Shown one piece after another: positions 1 through 10,540 of a DNA stretch of 64,000 nucleotides. The stretch comes from Lineus longissimus. Lineage: Eukaryota > Nemertea > Pilidiophora > Heteronemertea > Lineidae. The DNA lies in the NCBI RefSeq assembly GCF_910592395.1, contig NC_088308.1, positions 14,897,501 to 14,961,500 of the forward strand. Reading direction: 5' to 3'. The notes below the pieces were generated by a model. That model made no database searches, was not told the DNA's origin, and saw nothing but the letters and a program-made list of their open reading frames with translations. Position 1 is the first letter of the stretch. Each line of letters opens with the position of its first letter. Made by a program: the position numbers and the translations under genes.

Positions 1-1002
1 CAGGGGTTAACAAACGTGCCACAGTTATGCTCAAATGGCCAATTTACGCCATTTGACCTCTGTGACCTTGACAAGTGCGTCAAATCAAAAACCTGTACCA
101 TATGTGATGTATCCTTGCTAAGAGTATCTACCATAACATTTTTACCAAAAACTAATCAGTAATAAGCGAGATATGGCACTAATCAAATTTTTGGTTATGG
201 CCCCCTGGTGGCCAAGTTAAGTATCAGACCCGACCCGATCAGTGCCACAGGTCATCTTACCTAGGGGGTCATGTGTACCAAGTTTACAGTTCATAGCTTT
301 AGTGGTTAAGAAACGTGCCATAGTTACACACAAACGGCCAATTCACACCATTTGACCTCTGTGACCATGAAAATTAGGTCAAATCAAAAACCCACAGGAT
401 ATGTTATGTATCCTTCCTCTGAGTACCTACCATAAAGATAAAATTGAAAACATGTCACTATTAAGCGAGATATTGCACTTTTTACTTTTTTTAGTTTTGG
501 CCCCCTTATGGCCAAGTCGAGAATCAGATCAGACCGAAATTCGGTGTCAGAGGTTATATGATGTAGGGAGCCATGTGTACCAATTTCAAGTTCATAGCTT
601 TATTGGTAAAGAAACGTGCCACAGTTACTCTCAAATGGCCAATTTACGGCATTTGACCTCTGTGACCTTGACAAGTAGGTCAAATCAAAAACCTGTATCA
701 TATGTGATGTATCCTTGCTAAGAGTATCTACCACAAAATTTTTACCAAAAACTAATCAGTAATAAGTGAGATATCACACTATTTATGTTTTCAGTTTTGG
801 CCCCCTAGTGGCCAAGTCAAGAATCAGACCGGACCGAAATTCAGTGTCAAAGGTCAGCTGACCTAGGGGGTCATGCAAACAAAGTTTTGAGTCCATAGCC
901 CTAGCGGTTAAGAAACGTGCTACTGTTTTAGAAATAGGATATGACGGACGACGACGACGACGGACACTGCGGTGTTGTATAGACTCCCCTACGGTGAGCC
1001 AA
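1..1002 (+). repeat. Helentron/pearl-like element, terminus type B: tandem ~300-bp core and 3' end (5' part outside window)
   Basis: The block GAAACGTGCCA recurs about every 300 bp (near 10, 310, 610, 910), each time followed by the same TTGACCTCTGTGACCTTGA and GGCCCCCTGGTGGCCAAGT segments, so this is a tandem core. It ends in a GAC-rich microsatellite (946-963) and the terminus TACGGTGAGCCAAAAA, as do copies ending at 12803, 18060 and 53097. Tandem core, microsatellite and a fixed 3' end form the layout of pearl and Helentron-associated non-autonomous elements. Short open frames inside are low-complexity translations of the repeat. No replicase gene is visible. Confidence 0.8.
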
Positions 1003-1027
1003 AAAGTCTGACCACATAACACCTGTA

Positions 1028-1505
1028 CTGATCGACCTACATTGGTTGCCCGTGAAGTTTAGGATCCGGTATAAAGTTCTCATCCATACCTTTCGAGCCC
1101 TTCATTCCACAGCCCCTCCTTAAATCTCGGAGTTGGTTTCCTTCCGCAGGCCTGGCAGAGCACTCTGCTCTGCGGGGGAGTATAAACTCAAGGTCCCCCG
1201 CCATAGGATGGTCTGTGGAAGGAGATCTTTTGGGGCTTCGGCCCCAAGGCTGTGGAAGGAACTTCCTCTGTCCATCCAATCGACAGCTGACCTGGGCATC
1301 TTCAACAAGGCATTGAAAACCTATCTTTTTAAATTAGCCTATTTTTAAATCCGTTTTTAATCATGTGGTCCTAAACTGTTTTATTTACTGTTATATTATT
1401 GCTGTATTTTAGTACTTTGAGCACATTGTTTCTTAGATTGTAAGGTGCCTTTGAGCAATTTGTTGATAAAGGCACCTAAAAATATGTTTTAATAATAATA
1501 ATAAA
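1028..1505 (+). pseudogene. LINE (non-LTR retrotransposon) 3' end, 5'-truncated
   Basis: Translation from 1028 reads LIDLHWLPVKFRIRYKVL, then after one in-frame TAA (1121-1123) continues to RSFGASAPRLWKELPLSIQS and ends near 1348. This is the typical C-terminal tail of CR1/L2/Rex-type reverse transcriptase ORFs (the LHWLPV and RSFG..APRLWN.LP blocks). A short 3' UTR follows with two copies of an AAGGCACCT/AAGGTGCCT motif and a 3'-terminal ATA microsatellite (1492-1505), as in many CR1-like ends. Only the last ~100 codons remain. The clade is not certain. Confidence 0.8.
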
Positions 1506-1509
1506 TAAC

Positions 1510-1713
1510 AGGTTGATTGGTGGATTCAAGGTCAAAAAGAAAGTACTCATTCCACCTACAGCAAACAGGAGAAATCCACAGAGACGGTGTAGAGTCTGCA
1601 CACGTAGGAACATTCAGAAGGACACTCGCTACTTCTGTGTGAAGTGCAAAATACCCTTGTGTGGTGAAAAAGACTGCTTCAATATCTATCACTCCCAAAT
1701 CAGGTACTACTAG
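1510..1713 (+). pseudogene. piggyBac transposase, C-terminal cysteine-rich domain fragment
   Basis: The open frame contains PPTANRRNPQRRCRVCTRR, then CVKCKIPLC and CFNIYHS. Cys pairs of the form CxxC...CxxC...C followed by YH are the C-terminal zinc-binding (RING/PHD-like) domain that piggyBac-family transposases use to bind their terminal repeats. The catalytic DDD domain is missing: the sequence immediately upstream is the 3' tail of a LINE, so the reading frame is cut at about codon 1 of the fragment. A piggyBac-type inverted end with TTAA follows at 1840-1855, consistent with this being the right-hand end of one element. Confidence 0.8.
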
Positions 1714-1839
1714 AGGAACATAATGAGACACTAAAACGAACCATAAGGTGTGTAGAGTGATTTTTTATTGGAAAACCTGTGCTACAAAAAAGTGGTAAAA
1801 ATGCTGGCAAGATGGGGGAATAACGTTAAAATAGGGCTA

Positions 1840-1855
1840 GCAGTGAAAGAGTTAA
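1840..1855 (+). repeat. piggyBac-type right terminal repeat and TTAA
   Basis: GCAGTGAAAGAG followed by TTAA lies 125 bp after the transposase C-terminus. The same end (CACTGAAAGAG-TTAA) closes the MITE at 12885-13283. piggyBac elements duplicate TTAA on insertion. Confidence 0.6.
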
Positions 1856-2199
1856 AGGGTAACTCATGTCTAATTTCACCATATAATGTTTTAGCTGTTT
1901 TTGACAAATGACTACGACACGTCACTTTCTCATAAATCGGTAAGGTTTTCGAATCGAAATGCACATTTTCTAGAAATCGATGGTTTTAATCCTGCCCGAA
2001 CGGCTCGCTTCGATGCCGTTGAAATCGCGCCACGCCGACGACGTTTTCGTTGATGACGTCACAACATGAACATTTTCGCGGTCGCAGTGGTTACATTCCC
2101 GCGAAAAAAAAAGTCTCCTTTGTTTATTTACAACTGCCATTGACCATCAACATTCCATCCTGTCCTTACACAATATATACACGATGAGAACTGAAGATT
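1856..2199. other. Noncoding stretch with a CRE-like octamer
   Basis: No coding pattern recognised. TGACGTCA occurs at 2054-2061, about 140 bp upstream of the THAP-like ATG at 2200, in a relatively CG-rich patch (1990-2110). A promoter role is possible but unsupported. Confidence 0.3.
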
Positions 2200-2520
2200 A
2201 TGGAGAAGAAGAAGAAAAAGGTTGTCGGGTGGCGTTGTGCTGCAATGTTTTGCGGCAACACCAGCAAAACTGAAGGTGTTGGGGTTTTCCGCTGGCCTGA
2301 CCCTATCCAAGAACCGGGCTGTCACCATGAAGTTCGAGTCAAGAGGTCACCAGCCGGTGGTTCATCTTCTCCTCCTGATGCTCCGCCGGAACACAACTTC
2401 GAGAACCAACTCCAAATGCGTCTCCCGTTCGGTGTTTTCCAGCACATTTGGAAAAAATCTCGAAGTAACGAAGGGACGGCCCCTCCCCCCAAGTCCACAG
2501 TCCTAGTCATTTCATCATAA
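2200..2520 (+). pseudogene. THAP-type zinc finger-like fragment, degenerate
   Basis: The ATG at 2200 opens a 106-codon frame with WRCAAMFCGNTSKTEGVGVF near the start. This fits the THAP N-terminus (C-x4-C, then a G-V-x-x-F block before a W/P pair, here RWPDP). Further on, VKR (residue 47), EHNFENQLQM (residue 64) and GTAPP resemble the later THAP blocks, but the second zinc pair (C-x2-H) is not intact: the Cys is absent and H-to-FEN spacing is short. THAP domains are sequence-specific DNA-binding modules, often domesticated from P-element or Kolobok transposases. It could also be the first exon of a spliced gene. Confidence 0.4.
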
Positions 2521-3524
2521 ATTTCAATAAATTCCAACCAGGAAATTCCATCGCTGACGCCATAATAACGCTTTTCCTAAAACTATTTTTAGACCTCATT
2601 TAATATTCATTAGATTTTCCTGAGCGTACGCGAACTAATGCGGATACAGCTTCTTCCTAGAGGGAATAGGAAAATATTCGACGGTCTGATTGTTCATGTT
2701 GTGACGTCACGAGGTCATGTGATTTAGTGCGGGTTTTTCAAAATGTCTTCGGCAGTTGGCCAGTCTGACGCGATGAAAACAGCGATTTTTTTTATGATAA
2801 ATCTTATCAAAAATGGAAAATTTGAGCTTTACACTTGTGATCAACAATTAAAAACGGACGTATTTCCGCAAAGTTGTAAATCACATCATAGTATCACTTT
2901 AAGTATGCCTACACCACGGAATCTCTGTAATGGTCATTTTTATCACAGTCTCGCGCAGCCAGACCTTCATCACTTATTAGTCTGGCGCAAGCCAGGCGTT
3001 CTTTGTACTATAAATTTTTTTTCGACCACAATGTATCTGGCCGGAAGAAAAACACTGTGCAAGGCTACCTCGAGCTGGAGCGAAGAATAGATTATGCCAA
3101 TGAGCATACTTCCTCATTGAGTGCGTTGCATTTCAATGTTGTTGGGAGCTTTGGATTATTATCTTCCGGGTTGTTAACTGCTGTACGTTGGTACAATGTA
3201 GGTCCAAATATCTCTGTGTTCAGAATGAAATAATTGTGTGGGTTCGGTCAATGGTCAATCGTAATTTGTTTTGATACGTGTGCGGTGGTAAAAGATTTGA
3301 GGTACGAACCGTGCAATATTGAATTGATTATTGGCTGGTTCCTAAGGTGCCAAAACCAATAAATACTTGTGAACCTGGCTGTAGATGAAATGAGATATGG
3401 AGGTTAAATTGACTTTTTGATACGACAAATGTGGCACTATCAATGACACTTTTAGAGTTTGACTTCTGTGAACTTGATAACTGGATCAAAATTTGGTAAA
3501 ATTGCTCAAAAGATGTATTAATTG
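2521..3524. other. No recognised gene
   Basis: A 115-codon frame opens at an ATG at 2743, just after GTGACGTCAC (2700-2709). Its translation matches no family I know and is unlike a globular protein after the first ~20 residues. The 3' part (3340-3500) holds decayed core-repeat motifs such as GACTTCTGTGAACTTGATAA. Confidence 0.3.
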
Positions 3525-4088
3525 ACAAGAGGTCCAAGGGCCAGGCACTCAGGTGAAATACATGGGTACAATGTACAAAACAGGGAAAGTACCTGGTAGG
3601 TCTCTTTCAACCTCAATTTCGTTAACATATTCATATGCCAAATCACGCACTTACACCAAAGTAAAAAGACTCTTGGACCAAACATGCCACTTATTAGTGA
3701 AATTTAAGAGAGTGAGCCCTTTGATCTTGAAGAGCAATCTCCTCAATCTCGAAAACATGGGTGATATATGTAATTGGGACTTATTTGATACACCAACCAT
3801 TTATTCACACTAGCTGCAGCCAAAGGCTTTAAAATGGCAAAATATTATTTCCAAGATGGCCGCTACCAAATTAAAAAAATAATTGAATAAATGTAAGATA
3901 CAATTTTTTTCCGTAAGCAACATTTTCTGCGCTGTTTATAAGCAAGACTAGATTTGAAGTGCCTCGGTTGTATGATTACAAAATGCCCAACTTTGTCTAC
4001 AGATGGCTAGATGGAAGGATGGATGGAAGGACGGACACCAATCGAATAGCTATTTGACCAGCTCCGCTGACTTTGTCAGCTGAGCTAA
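3525..4088 (+). repeat. Helentron/pearl-like element, terminus type A, short complete copy
   Basis: The 5' end is ACAAGAGGTCCAAGGGCC with a following CTCAGGTGA. The 3' end has a GGAT/GGAA microsatellite (4014-4032), a perfect hairpin GCTGAC-TTT-GTCAGC and TGAGCTAA. The 5' subterminal CTCAGGTGA is an imperfect inverted match of the 3' TCAGCTGAG. Inverted subterminal motifs, a 3' hairpin and a CTAA end are the marks of Helitron/Helentron-type elements. A sequence related to its interior recurs at 60838-60970. Confidence 0.7.
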
Positions 4089-4477
4089 AAACCGCAACCA
4101 ATAGGTAGGGGTTGAAAAATGGCAATTTCTTTCCAAAATTGAGGACCCCCAAGTTAGACGAGAGGTCTTTTTAAACTAATCCGTCTTTGACCATACACAT
4201 AGCTCATATGACATATGACATATGACATATGATGACAATGACATCGCGTGTGTCTGAAAAGCAAAGAACCACAGGATTAAAACTGAGGTGCCAGTGCCAG
4301 TGCCAGTGTCAGCGACACTGACAGTGCCAGGTTTGAACCGACCCTTCCACATGTATTGTATATAGTATTGTATTGTATATAGATCAAACCAAATTAGATA
4401 TAACATGTGACGCATCGTTGCTTTGAGTATTTGCCATAAAGATATAATGGAAAAGAAGTCATTAATAGGCGAGATAT
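4089..4477. other. Flank with short tandem and palindromic repeats
   Basis: CATATGA units are repeated at 4205-4232. GTGCCA units (4288-4306) run into an imperfect palindrome centred on GTGTCAGCGACAC (4305-4317). From about 4400 the sequence is a core-repeat remnant that resumes at 6785, interrupted by the element 4478-6784. Part of this stretch is duplicated at about 34260-34380. Confidence 0.6.
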
Positions 4478-5049
4478 CCCAGCTAGCAAAACATATGGGA
4501 ACCACATGGGTTTTACTGGGCAAGCAGGGTCCCATCTGGCCCACATGTAACCCATGTGGGACCAAGATGGTTTATCTCACATGGGATTTCACCATGTGGG
4601 GCCCATATGGGAAAGTCCATATGGGTTTTGAGTTATGGGCCCCATGTGGGTTTGCGATGGTTGATATGGGGATCTATTGAGAATTGTAAGCCCAATGTAT
4701 CCCATATGAACCCCATATCAATCCCACATCCGAGAATTTCCAATTATATGTTTTAAAAATAAAGGGTTTACATGAGGCCCATTCAAGATTATGATAATGA
4801 AATATGTTTTATAAAATTTATGAGTAAAGCTGGCATTTTACAAAAATTGTTTGGCGCCAAAGCAAATCAAAATCGTCCCCATTGGCCTCCGAGTGCATCG
4901 TGCGTCTCCAATGGAGCTGAAAGAGCTGATGGGGACGAGTATTGTCGCCTCCTTGCACGCCATTGTCAGCCGCCATATTTGATTTTGTTCTTCACGCCAG
5001 TATTCAAAAAGCAGAGAAACTTTCCCATAATTTCATTGATTAGAATAGT

Positions 5050-5680
5050 TTTTTGTTTGCCAGGTTAGTTGTGACCTTGTCTAAAGCACCAATCTTGATG
5101 TTTGTGTGCTTTATATACATTCTTCCAATACAATCCTGCAGATTCTTTGATGTTTTTGTTGTGATATCCCGTTCGTTGTAGGCTCCTAGTGTAGGCTACT
5201 GTAACTGTACATGCTACACTGTTACTGTACATTTAACTGTGTACATTTATGTACGTGAAAATACACTGTGCAGTGTGTCTTGCCTACCTGTTTTGCTGTT
5301 TTATCATGATCATGTATTGTAGGCCTGTGTAGTGGTACTCATAGCCTTGTCAGAAAACTATTGTGATGTACATAATACTGTTACACTATACGTCTTTGGT
5401 TTCAGGAAGTGTTCGCAAACATGCCTATTAGAAGCAGTCAACTTACAAGGCCATCGCAGAGAAAATGTCAACATGGTTCACGAATGCGCGTGATCGAGGA
5501 CTAGGAGGAAAACGTGCGGCGAGAGGAGTTGAAGTCGTCAATGAACAACAATTGCCAGGTGGAAATGACCCTGCCATGCCAGAGCCACAAAACACTGATA
5601 GTGACAATTAAGAATATTATATAACCATAGTGATGAACAGTGACTTGCCAAAACATGGAAATGCAGGACAAAATCTCAGG
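5050..5680 (+). repeat. Tandem unit copy 1 (631 bp) inside the 4478-6784 element
   Basis: From TTTTGTTTGCCAGGTTAG to AAAATCTCAGG this unit is followed directly by a second copy (5681-6301) with few differences. Each unit contains an intron-like stretch ending in a pyrimidine-rich TTTCAG acceptor and then an exon-like frame. Confidence 0.85.
5406..5611 (+). pseudogene. Exon-like frame, copy 1: partial homeodomain-like helix, frameshifted
   Basis: After the acceptor TTTCAG (ending 5405) the 3' part reads AIAEKMSTWFTNARDRG and continues to NTDSDN and a TAA at 5609-5611, identical in its coding 3' half to copy 2. One extra base in the 5' part (around CAACTTACAAGG) puts the upstream residues out of frame compared with copy 2. 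See the copy 2 entry for interpretation. Confidence 0.45.
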
Positions 5681-6301
5681 TTTTTGTTTGCCAGGTTAGT
5701 TGTGACCTTGTCTACTAAAGCACCAATCTTGATGTTTGTGTGCTTTATATACATTCTTTCAATACAATCCTGCAGATTCTTTGATGTTTTTGTTGTGATA
5801 TCCCGTTCGTTGTAGGCTGCTAGTGTACTGTAACTGTACATGCTACACTGTACATTTAACTGTGTACATTTATGTACGTGAAAATACACTGTGCAGTGTG
5901 TCTTGCCTACCTGTTTTGCTGTTTTATCATGATCATGTATTGTAGACCTGTGTAGTAGTACTCGTAGCCTTGTCAGAAAACTATTGTGATGTACATAATA
6001 CTGTTACACTATACGTCTTTGGTTTCAGGAAGTGTTCCCAAACATGCCTATCAGAAGCAGTCAACAGACAGGCCATTGCAGAGAAAATGTCAACATGGTT
6101 CACGAATGCGCGTGATCGAGGACTAGGAGGAAAACGTGCGGCAAGAGGAGTTGAAGTCGTCAATGAACAACAATTGCCAGGTGGAAATGACCCTGCCCTG
6201 CCAGAGCCACAAAATACTGATAGTGACAATTAAGAATATTATATAACCATAGTGATGAACAGTGACTTGCCAAAACATGGAAATGCAGGACAAAATCTCA
6301 G
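5681..6301 (+). repeat. Tandem unit copy 2 (621 bp)
   Basis: Second copy of the unit at 5050-5680, about 10 bp shorter through small indels in the intron-like part. Confidence 0.85.
6029..6233 (+). CDS. Exon-like frame, copy 2: WFTNAR homeodomain-helix-like terminal exon
   Basis: A strong acceptor (GGTTTCAG, ending 6028) precedes a frame open to TAA at 6231-6233. It reads RQAIAEKMSTWFTNARDRG and then a polar tail (GGKRAARGVEVV...PEPQNTDSDN). The RQAIAEK plus TWFTNAR pair recalls helix 2 and the WF.NxR recognition helix of homeodomains (TALE proteins have TWFANARR), but the turn between helices is about eight residues too short. It may be a decayed homeodomain or a transposon-specific DNA-binding tail. 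The upstream coding exon, if any, is not identified. A polyadenylation signal follows at 6373. Confidence 0.4.
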
Positions 6302-6372
6302 GTTTATTCAATGACATTGGTGCTTTGACATTGTTGATACTCAGTATCAACTGCAATTCATTATAGAAATCA

Positions 6373-6378
6373 AATAAA
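6373..6378 (+). promoter_or_regulatory. Polyadenylation signal AATAAA
   Basis: AATAAA lies 140 bp after the stop codon of the exon-like frame ending at 6233, in an AT-rich stretch. It is plausible as the 3' end of that transcript. Confidence 0.4.
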
Positions 6379-6784
6379 TATTTTCATTTTTTTATCATAC
6401 ATTTTGTTTCGTTTTTCCATTCTCAATGAACTCAACTCAGTGTCCCCATGCAATCCCTTTTTGAGACAACGTGTCTGGGGATGACATAGACTATTCAAAG
6501 AAGTGTAGAACACATCAGACCAGGTGGGCACTAACTGGGATTTACAGGGGTTTAAGGTGGTGCTTGCCCATGCAACCCCCACGTCATACCCAGTTACCCC
6601 ACTTTGCCCAGATGGTACCCACATGGGCGTCCACGGTGCAAAACACATATGGGCCCCACATGGTTGAAGTGGGCCCCATGTTTCCCATCTGGGCCCCATA
6701 TGGTTTGTTTAGATGGGGCCCATATTGGCAACCCAGATTGCCCATTTGGCACCCATATGGGTCCGATGTAATTTGCTAGCTGGG

Positions 6785-7232
6785 ATTGCACTTTGGCAAG
6801 ATATTGCCTCCTGGTGGTCAAGTCTAGAATCAGATCAGATCGAAATTCGGTGTCCAAGGTGACATGACGTAGGGACTCATCTGTGACAAATTTCAAGTTC
6901 ATGGCTTTAGCGGTTTAGAAATGTGCCACAGTCACACTGAAATGGCCAATTTAGGTAACTAGCTAAAATTAGGTCACAATTGACCTTAATTGGGTCAACT
7001 AGTACATATACCCAATAAGTGTCTACAGTACATATAAAATTTGAGGGTCTGTGACAAATAATAGTGAAACATACCACCTTCAGTGAAATTTTAGTGTCAA
7101 CTCAAATTTGAGTAGTCTAGGACAATTAATGACGAAACATGCCACCTTTGCCGAAATTTTCTGCTGAACAGTTCAACGACGAGACGACGGATGGACATAA
7201 CGTGATGACATGAGCTCACCCAGGTGAGCTAA
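6785..7232 (+). repeat. Helentron/pearl-like 3' end (AGCTCACC hairpin type) interrupted by the 4478-6784 element
   Basis: Continues the core repeat left of 4478 (GGTCAAGTCTAGAATCAGATC, GGTTTAGAAATGTGCCAC). It ends with a GACGG-containing tract, the hairpin AGCTCACC-CA-GGTGAGCT and CTAA at 7229-7232. The same hairpin type closes the copy ending at 46734. Confidence 0.7.
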
Positions 7233-7305
7233 AAACTGACTTTATCATGATAAATGCATGTCAACTGTGTATACCAAAACTTTCAAAGGCTACCCTGACA
7301 TAACA

Positions 7306-10300
7306 ACAAGAGGCCCATGGGCCTGGCGCCCATCTGAATGTAAAGATGCTCACTTCTGTTTTCTGGGTCAGTTTATGTAAATATTCGGTCACAAAACTGA
7401 TCTAAAATTGGTTTCCAAGATGGCCGCATGGCAAAAAAAGAGGAGCTCTGCTCGATCCATCTGATTGTTAACATAACTTCATATAATGAGTGCGATTAAA
7501 AGTTAAAGGTTGTTACAGAGATTAAATCTTACTAGTTGCTTTGGTTCCTTCGAGAGTCACAACCCAGTAGACAACCAGTAACTGTAGTCTGCACCTTTAC
7601 ATCAATCCGTTGAAGATCAGCTTGAGACACAGTCTATGCGTGGTCACAACCTTTCAGCAAAAAGTATAACTTAACTTAACATCAAATCCTTTGAAGTGCA
7701 CATTGAATCAAACAAGCCCAGTAGATGCATGTTTACAACCAGAAACAGTCTGGACCTTTACATCAATTCCTTTGAAGTGTCGGTTGGTTGTAACAAACTA
7801 GTCCAGTGAACATGGTCCAGCCAAAGCCAGGACAGTCTTGCAGTAATTGCCATCGGTTTTTACATCAGGAACAACCAATAGTTTCAAAGTGCAAGGTGAG
7901 GACCAAGGGATATGATTTTCTTAGCCCAAAATGATAGCGAGTAACAACTTAACACACTTGATTTTTTGGTAAACCAACTGCCACATACAGTTTTTTTCTT
8001 TATTTGATAAATTCTGAGGTAAGTATTACAGCAAAAAAAAAAAGAAATCCTAGAATTGACTGGTTCTTCTGATGACCGCGCGGGTGAGCACTAAAATTGG
8101 ATGGGAGGCGCAATGTATTCGTTTGGTTCTATGAGTACGAGTGTAGCTCAGGTCCTCTCTCTCGGTGATCTTTGATGTGGTCAACAAAAACGTTCAAATG
8201 CAGCTGTAGATTATTCCTGTAAAACATGATGAGAAAATATTAAAATTTGATAGCCAAGTTTTATAAGACAAGACCAACAACAGCTTCAACAACTGATAAG
8301 GCGCTTATGATAATAAATGAAGGTAAAGATAGGAACTACTGAGGAAGTGCTTATGATCAAGAAAGTTCATTAATATGATTTAGAATAAGTGGCCCACCAC
8401 AGCAAAATGAGTCGCATGTCGCACAGAAGAGGAGCCTAAAATGACACCTGGACATAATAGAAGAAATTGATATACTCAGATTTCACAAAAGGCAGCCAAT
8501 AGTGAAATGAACAACCAGTCTGTCTCAACCTGTCAAGCTCGGAGCGACATGCGACTCATTTTGCCATGGCGGGTCACATCTAATAAGAGTGTGATGATCG
8601 GCCCCTGTTGGATGCATTGTGCTATGTAACAGTGTGCATGTGTGTATCGCATTGTTTGTTGACATTTCTAGTCTCCGGAGCAGATCGTCAATTGTGCTGT
8701 TTATTTACATTGTCAACCTTACCCTATGACTTCAGAACCATGTTTATCATTGTCTTGTTTATTCACATTAGTTCTGCTAAGTGACAAGAGTCATTTGTTG
8801 AGTGATCCATCTTTTAGAGCCGGACTTTGACATCGCTTTAGATCAGATACTCAGCCGCCATTTTGACAACTTTTGGTATCACGTGACAGTGTCTTAGCAC
8901 ATGATCATTTCGTATGCTTGTGCATAAATAACATGCTAATTAGTACTTATTATAAACCATTGTTTGACTGTATTTCATAAGTAAGGCGTATTAATTCATG
9001 TCTGAAGCTAAAAGTAATATTAGAGACTGCGAATAATTATAAAAGATATTTTAAAATAGATTACCAAACAGATAGTTTGCAATATCAGCAGTGATTTGCT
9101 CCATAAAAATGGCTTAAAATATAACATTTGTCACTTACCTAACTAAAATCAATCCGGTCGAAATAAAAAGGTCACAACTTTTTTTTCAGCGCATGACGTC
9201 AGCGAGCAAGCAAACTCACAAAGTGCATCTCCAGCCTTATTCTCTCTGCCACCATTAGCTCATGTTCGAAAGTCACTGTACATCATACACTGCGTTGGAG
9301 CGAATCCAGCACACGGCGATAATGGCGGCAAATTCTAGCAGGGATGCAAATAAAAGTCAGTTCGGGGCGGGAAATTCAAACCAGGGTCAAAGGACATTTT
9401 TGCTCAGTACTGCCAACTGGCGATATAAATCGAAACTAATCTATTTCATATCATCACCATATCATGCAGACCTCTTCAACTCTATATCAAGCTTCTATCT
9501 CATGGAAGAAAGCGACAAAAAAGGTTTTGTAATTTACACATTTTGGATCCTAGTGAGCCGACTTTGAGTTTAAATTTTTCTGTTAGCTACATTTCATCAG
9601 TATCAGCAATTGCGGGCCTAGTCACTAATCGACAGTGCGCATGCGCTAAATAAGCTCTGAACGGACTACTGCAAAATGCAGAAATAGATGGCAACACTGT
9701 TGACTACTGCCTGGAGAAATGTGAGGTTGATTGGAAAAAAAATTATAGTGTCCATGGGGGTGTCTTTGTGAAGGAATTTCAGCCAGGAGTGAAGTAATTG
9801 CTGCTCGTGCATATTTATTGGAAATGGAGGAATAGAAGCCAACTTCTTCTTCGAAATAAATGATGTTGGCTACTATAATAGGAGTGATTGATGTTGCAGT
9901 CACTTTCTTAACCTTAAATTGGTCATTGCCTCCTTAGAAATGTATTTTGGGTGGGGTTTCCTCAGGCTCTGCCCCCTGCTTCAGTATATGGACCTGAGCT
10001 CATAACAAAACTTGTGTCAAACAATATGCAAATCTCTTCATTATGCTTTCAGTACTTCTTGGCCATATAGCCATATATCATTAAAATTAAGTAATCTTTA
10101 TTGGTGCATGGTGGGTCAGTGTCATGAGTATGAGGCAAAGCAGGGGGGTGGGAAGCTTCATCCACTTCCTCGAGGAAATGTGCAGTCCAACACAATCATG
10201 TCTCATCCCTGAGTACCTGTACTTGGAATTACATTTACATAAGAGAACAATCACTGAGCTGACCTTTACTGAGGATATTGGTATTTTCAAAGTTGTTTGT

Positions 10301-10540
10301 AATCTACAATTCAACCGCGCGTCCTTGGTGCTGATATCGCCAATCTGATTGGTCGAACTCAGTCACGTGGTATTCGACAGTAGCGTCGTCTGAGGAGTGG
10401 TTATTCCCGCAATAGCTGATTGTGCGCTGTTCATGTCAAATCCCAGATTTTAAGTGCCTCGGTCATACAGTTACGATATGTCAAATTTTGTCCACAGGAG
10501 GATGGTAGGAAGGACAACTGCAACGCGAATAGCTATTAGC
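7306..10540 (+). repeat. Long type-A Helentron/pearl-like region, 3' end decayed
   Basis: The 5' end ACAAGAGGCCCATGGGCCTGG is present at 7306. The interior 7965-8870 is homologous, apart from small indels, to 54630-56180 inside another type-A element (53174-56901), and 9129-9560 is homologous to 33790-34090. A diverged type-A 3' segment (AAGTGCCTCGGTCATACAG, then GGATGG/GGAAGG and GCGAATAGCTATT) lies at 10450-10540, but the terminal hairpin is missing. No gene is recognised; frames at 9262-9567 and 9646-9903 match nothing I know. Confidence 0.5.
8389..8577. mobile_element. 189-bp MITE with ~34-bp inverted repeats
   Basis: The left arm begins GTGGCCCACCACAGCAAAAT and the right arm (8544-8577) is its inverted copy with a few mismatches; both contain GCAAAATGAGTCGCATGTCGC or its complement. 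It is inserted in the repeat shared with 54630-56180, within a few bases of where a different MITE sits in that other copy. Confidence 0.8.

Larger units (their letters stand above)
4478..6784. mobile_element. DNA transposon with CCCAGCTAGCAAA inverted ends and CCCATATGGG-like arrays
   Basis: The left end CCCAGCTAGCAAA is repeated inverted at the right end (TTTGCTAGCTGGG, apart from one base). Both subterminal zones (4490-4720 and 6520-6770) are filled with irregular CCCATATGGG / CCCACATGGG palindromic decamers in both orientations. The interrupted host is a core repeat whose uninterrupted form reads GCGAGATATTGCACTTT elsewhere in the window; here it is split as GCGAGATAT and ATTGCACTTT, implying an AT duplication of 2 bp. 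The interior carries a ~625-bp tandem duplication with an exon-like frame. I cannot assign a superfamily. Confidence 0.75.

Noticed and set aside
783-1022. Arg-rich open frames across GAC/GACGG tracts (also near 12574-12768 and 18153-18383)
   Set aside because: They translate the microsatellite and core repeat of Helentron-like elements and recur wherever the repeat does.
2743-3090. 115-codon open frame with an ATG
   Set aside because: No family signature, composition not protein-like after the first residues, no splice context that I could defend.
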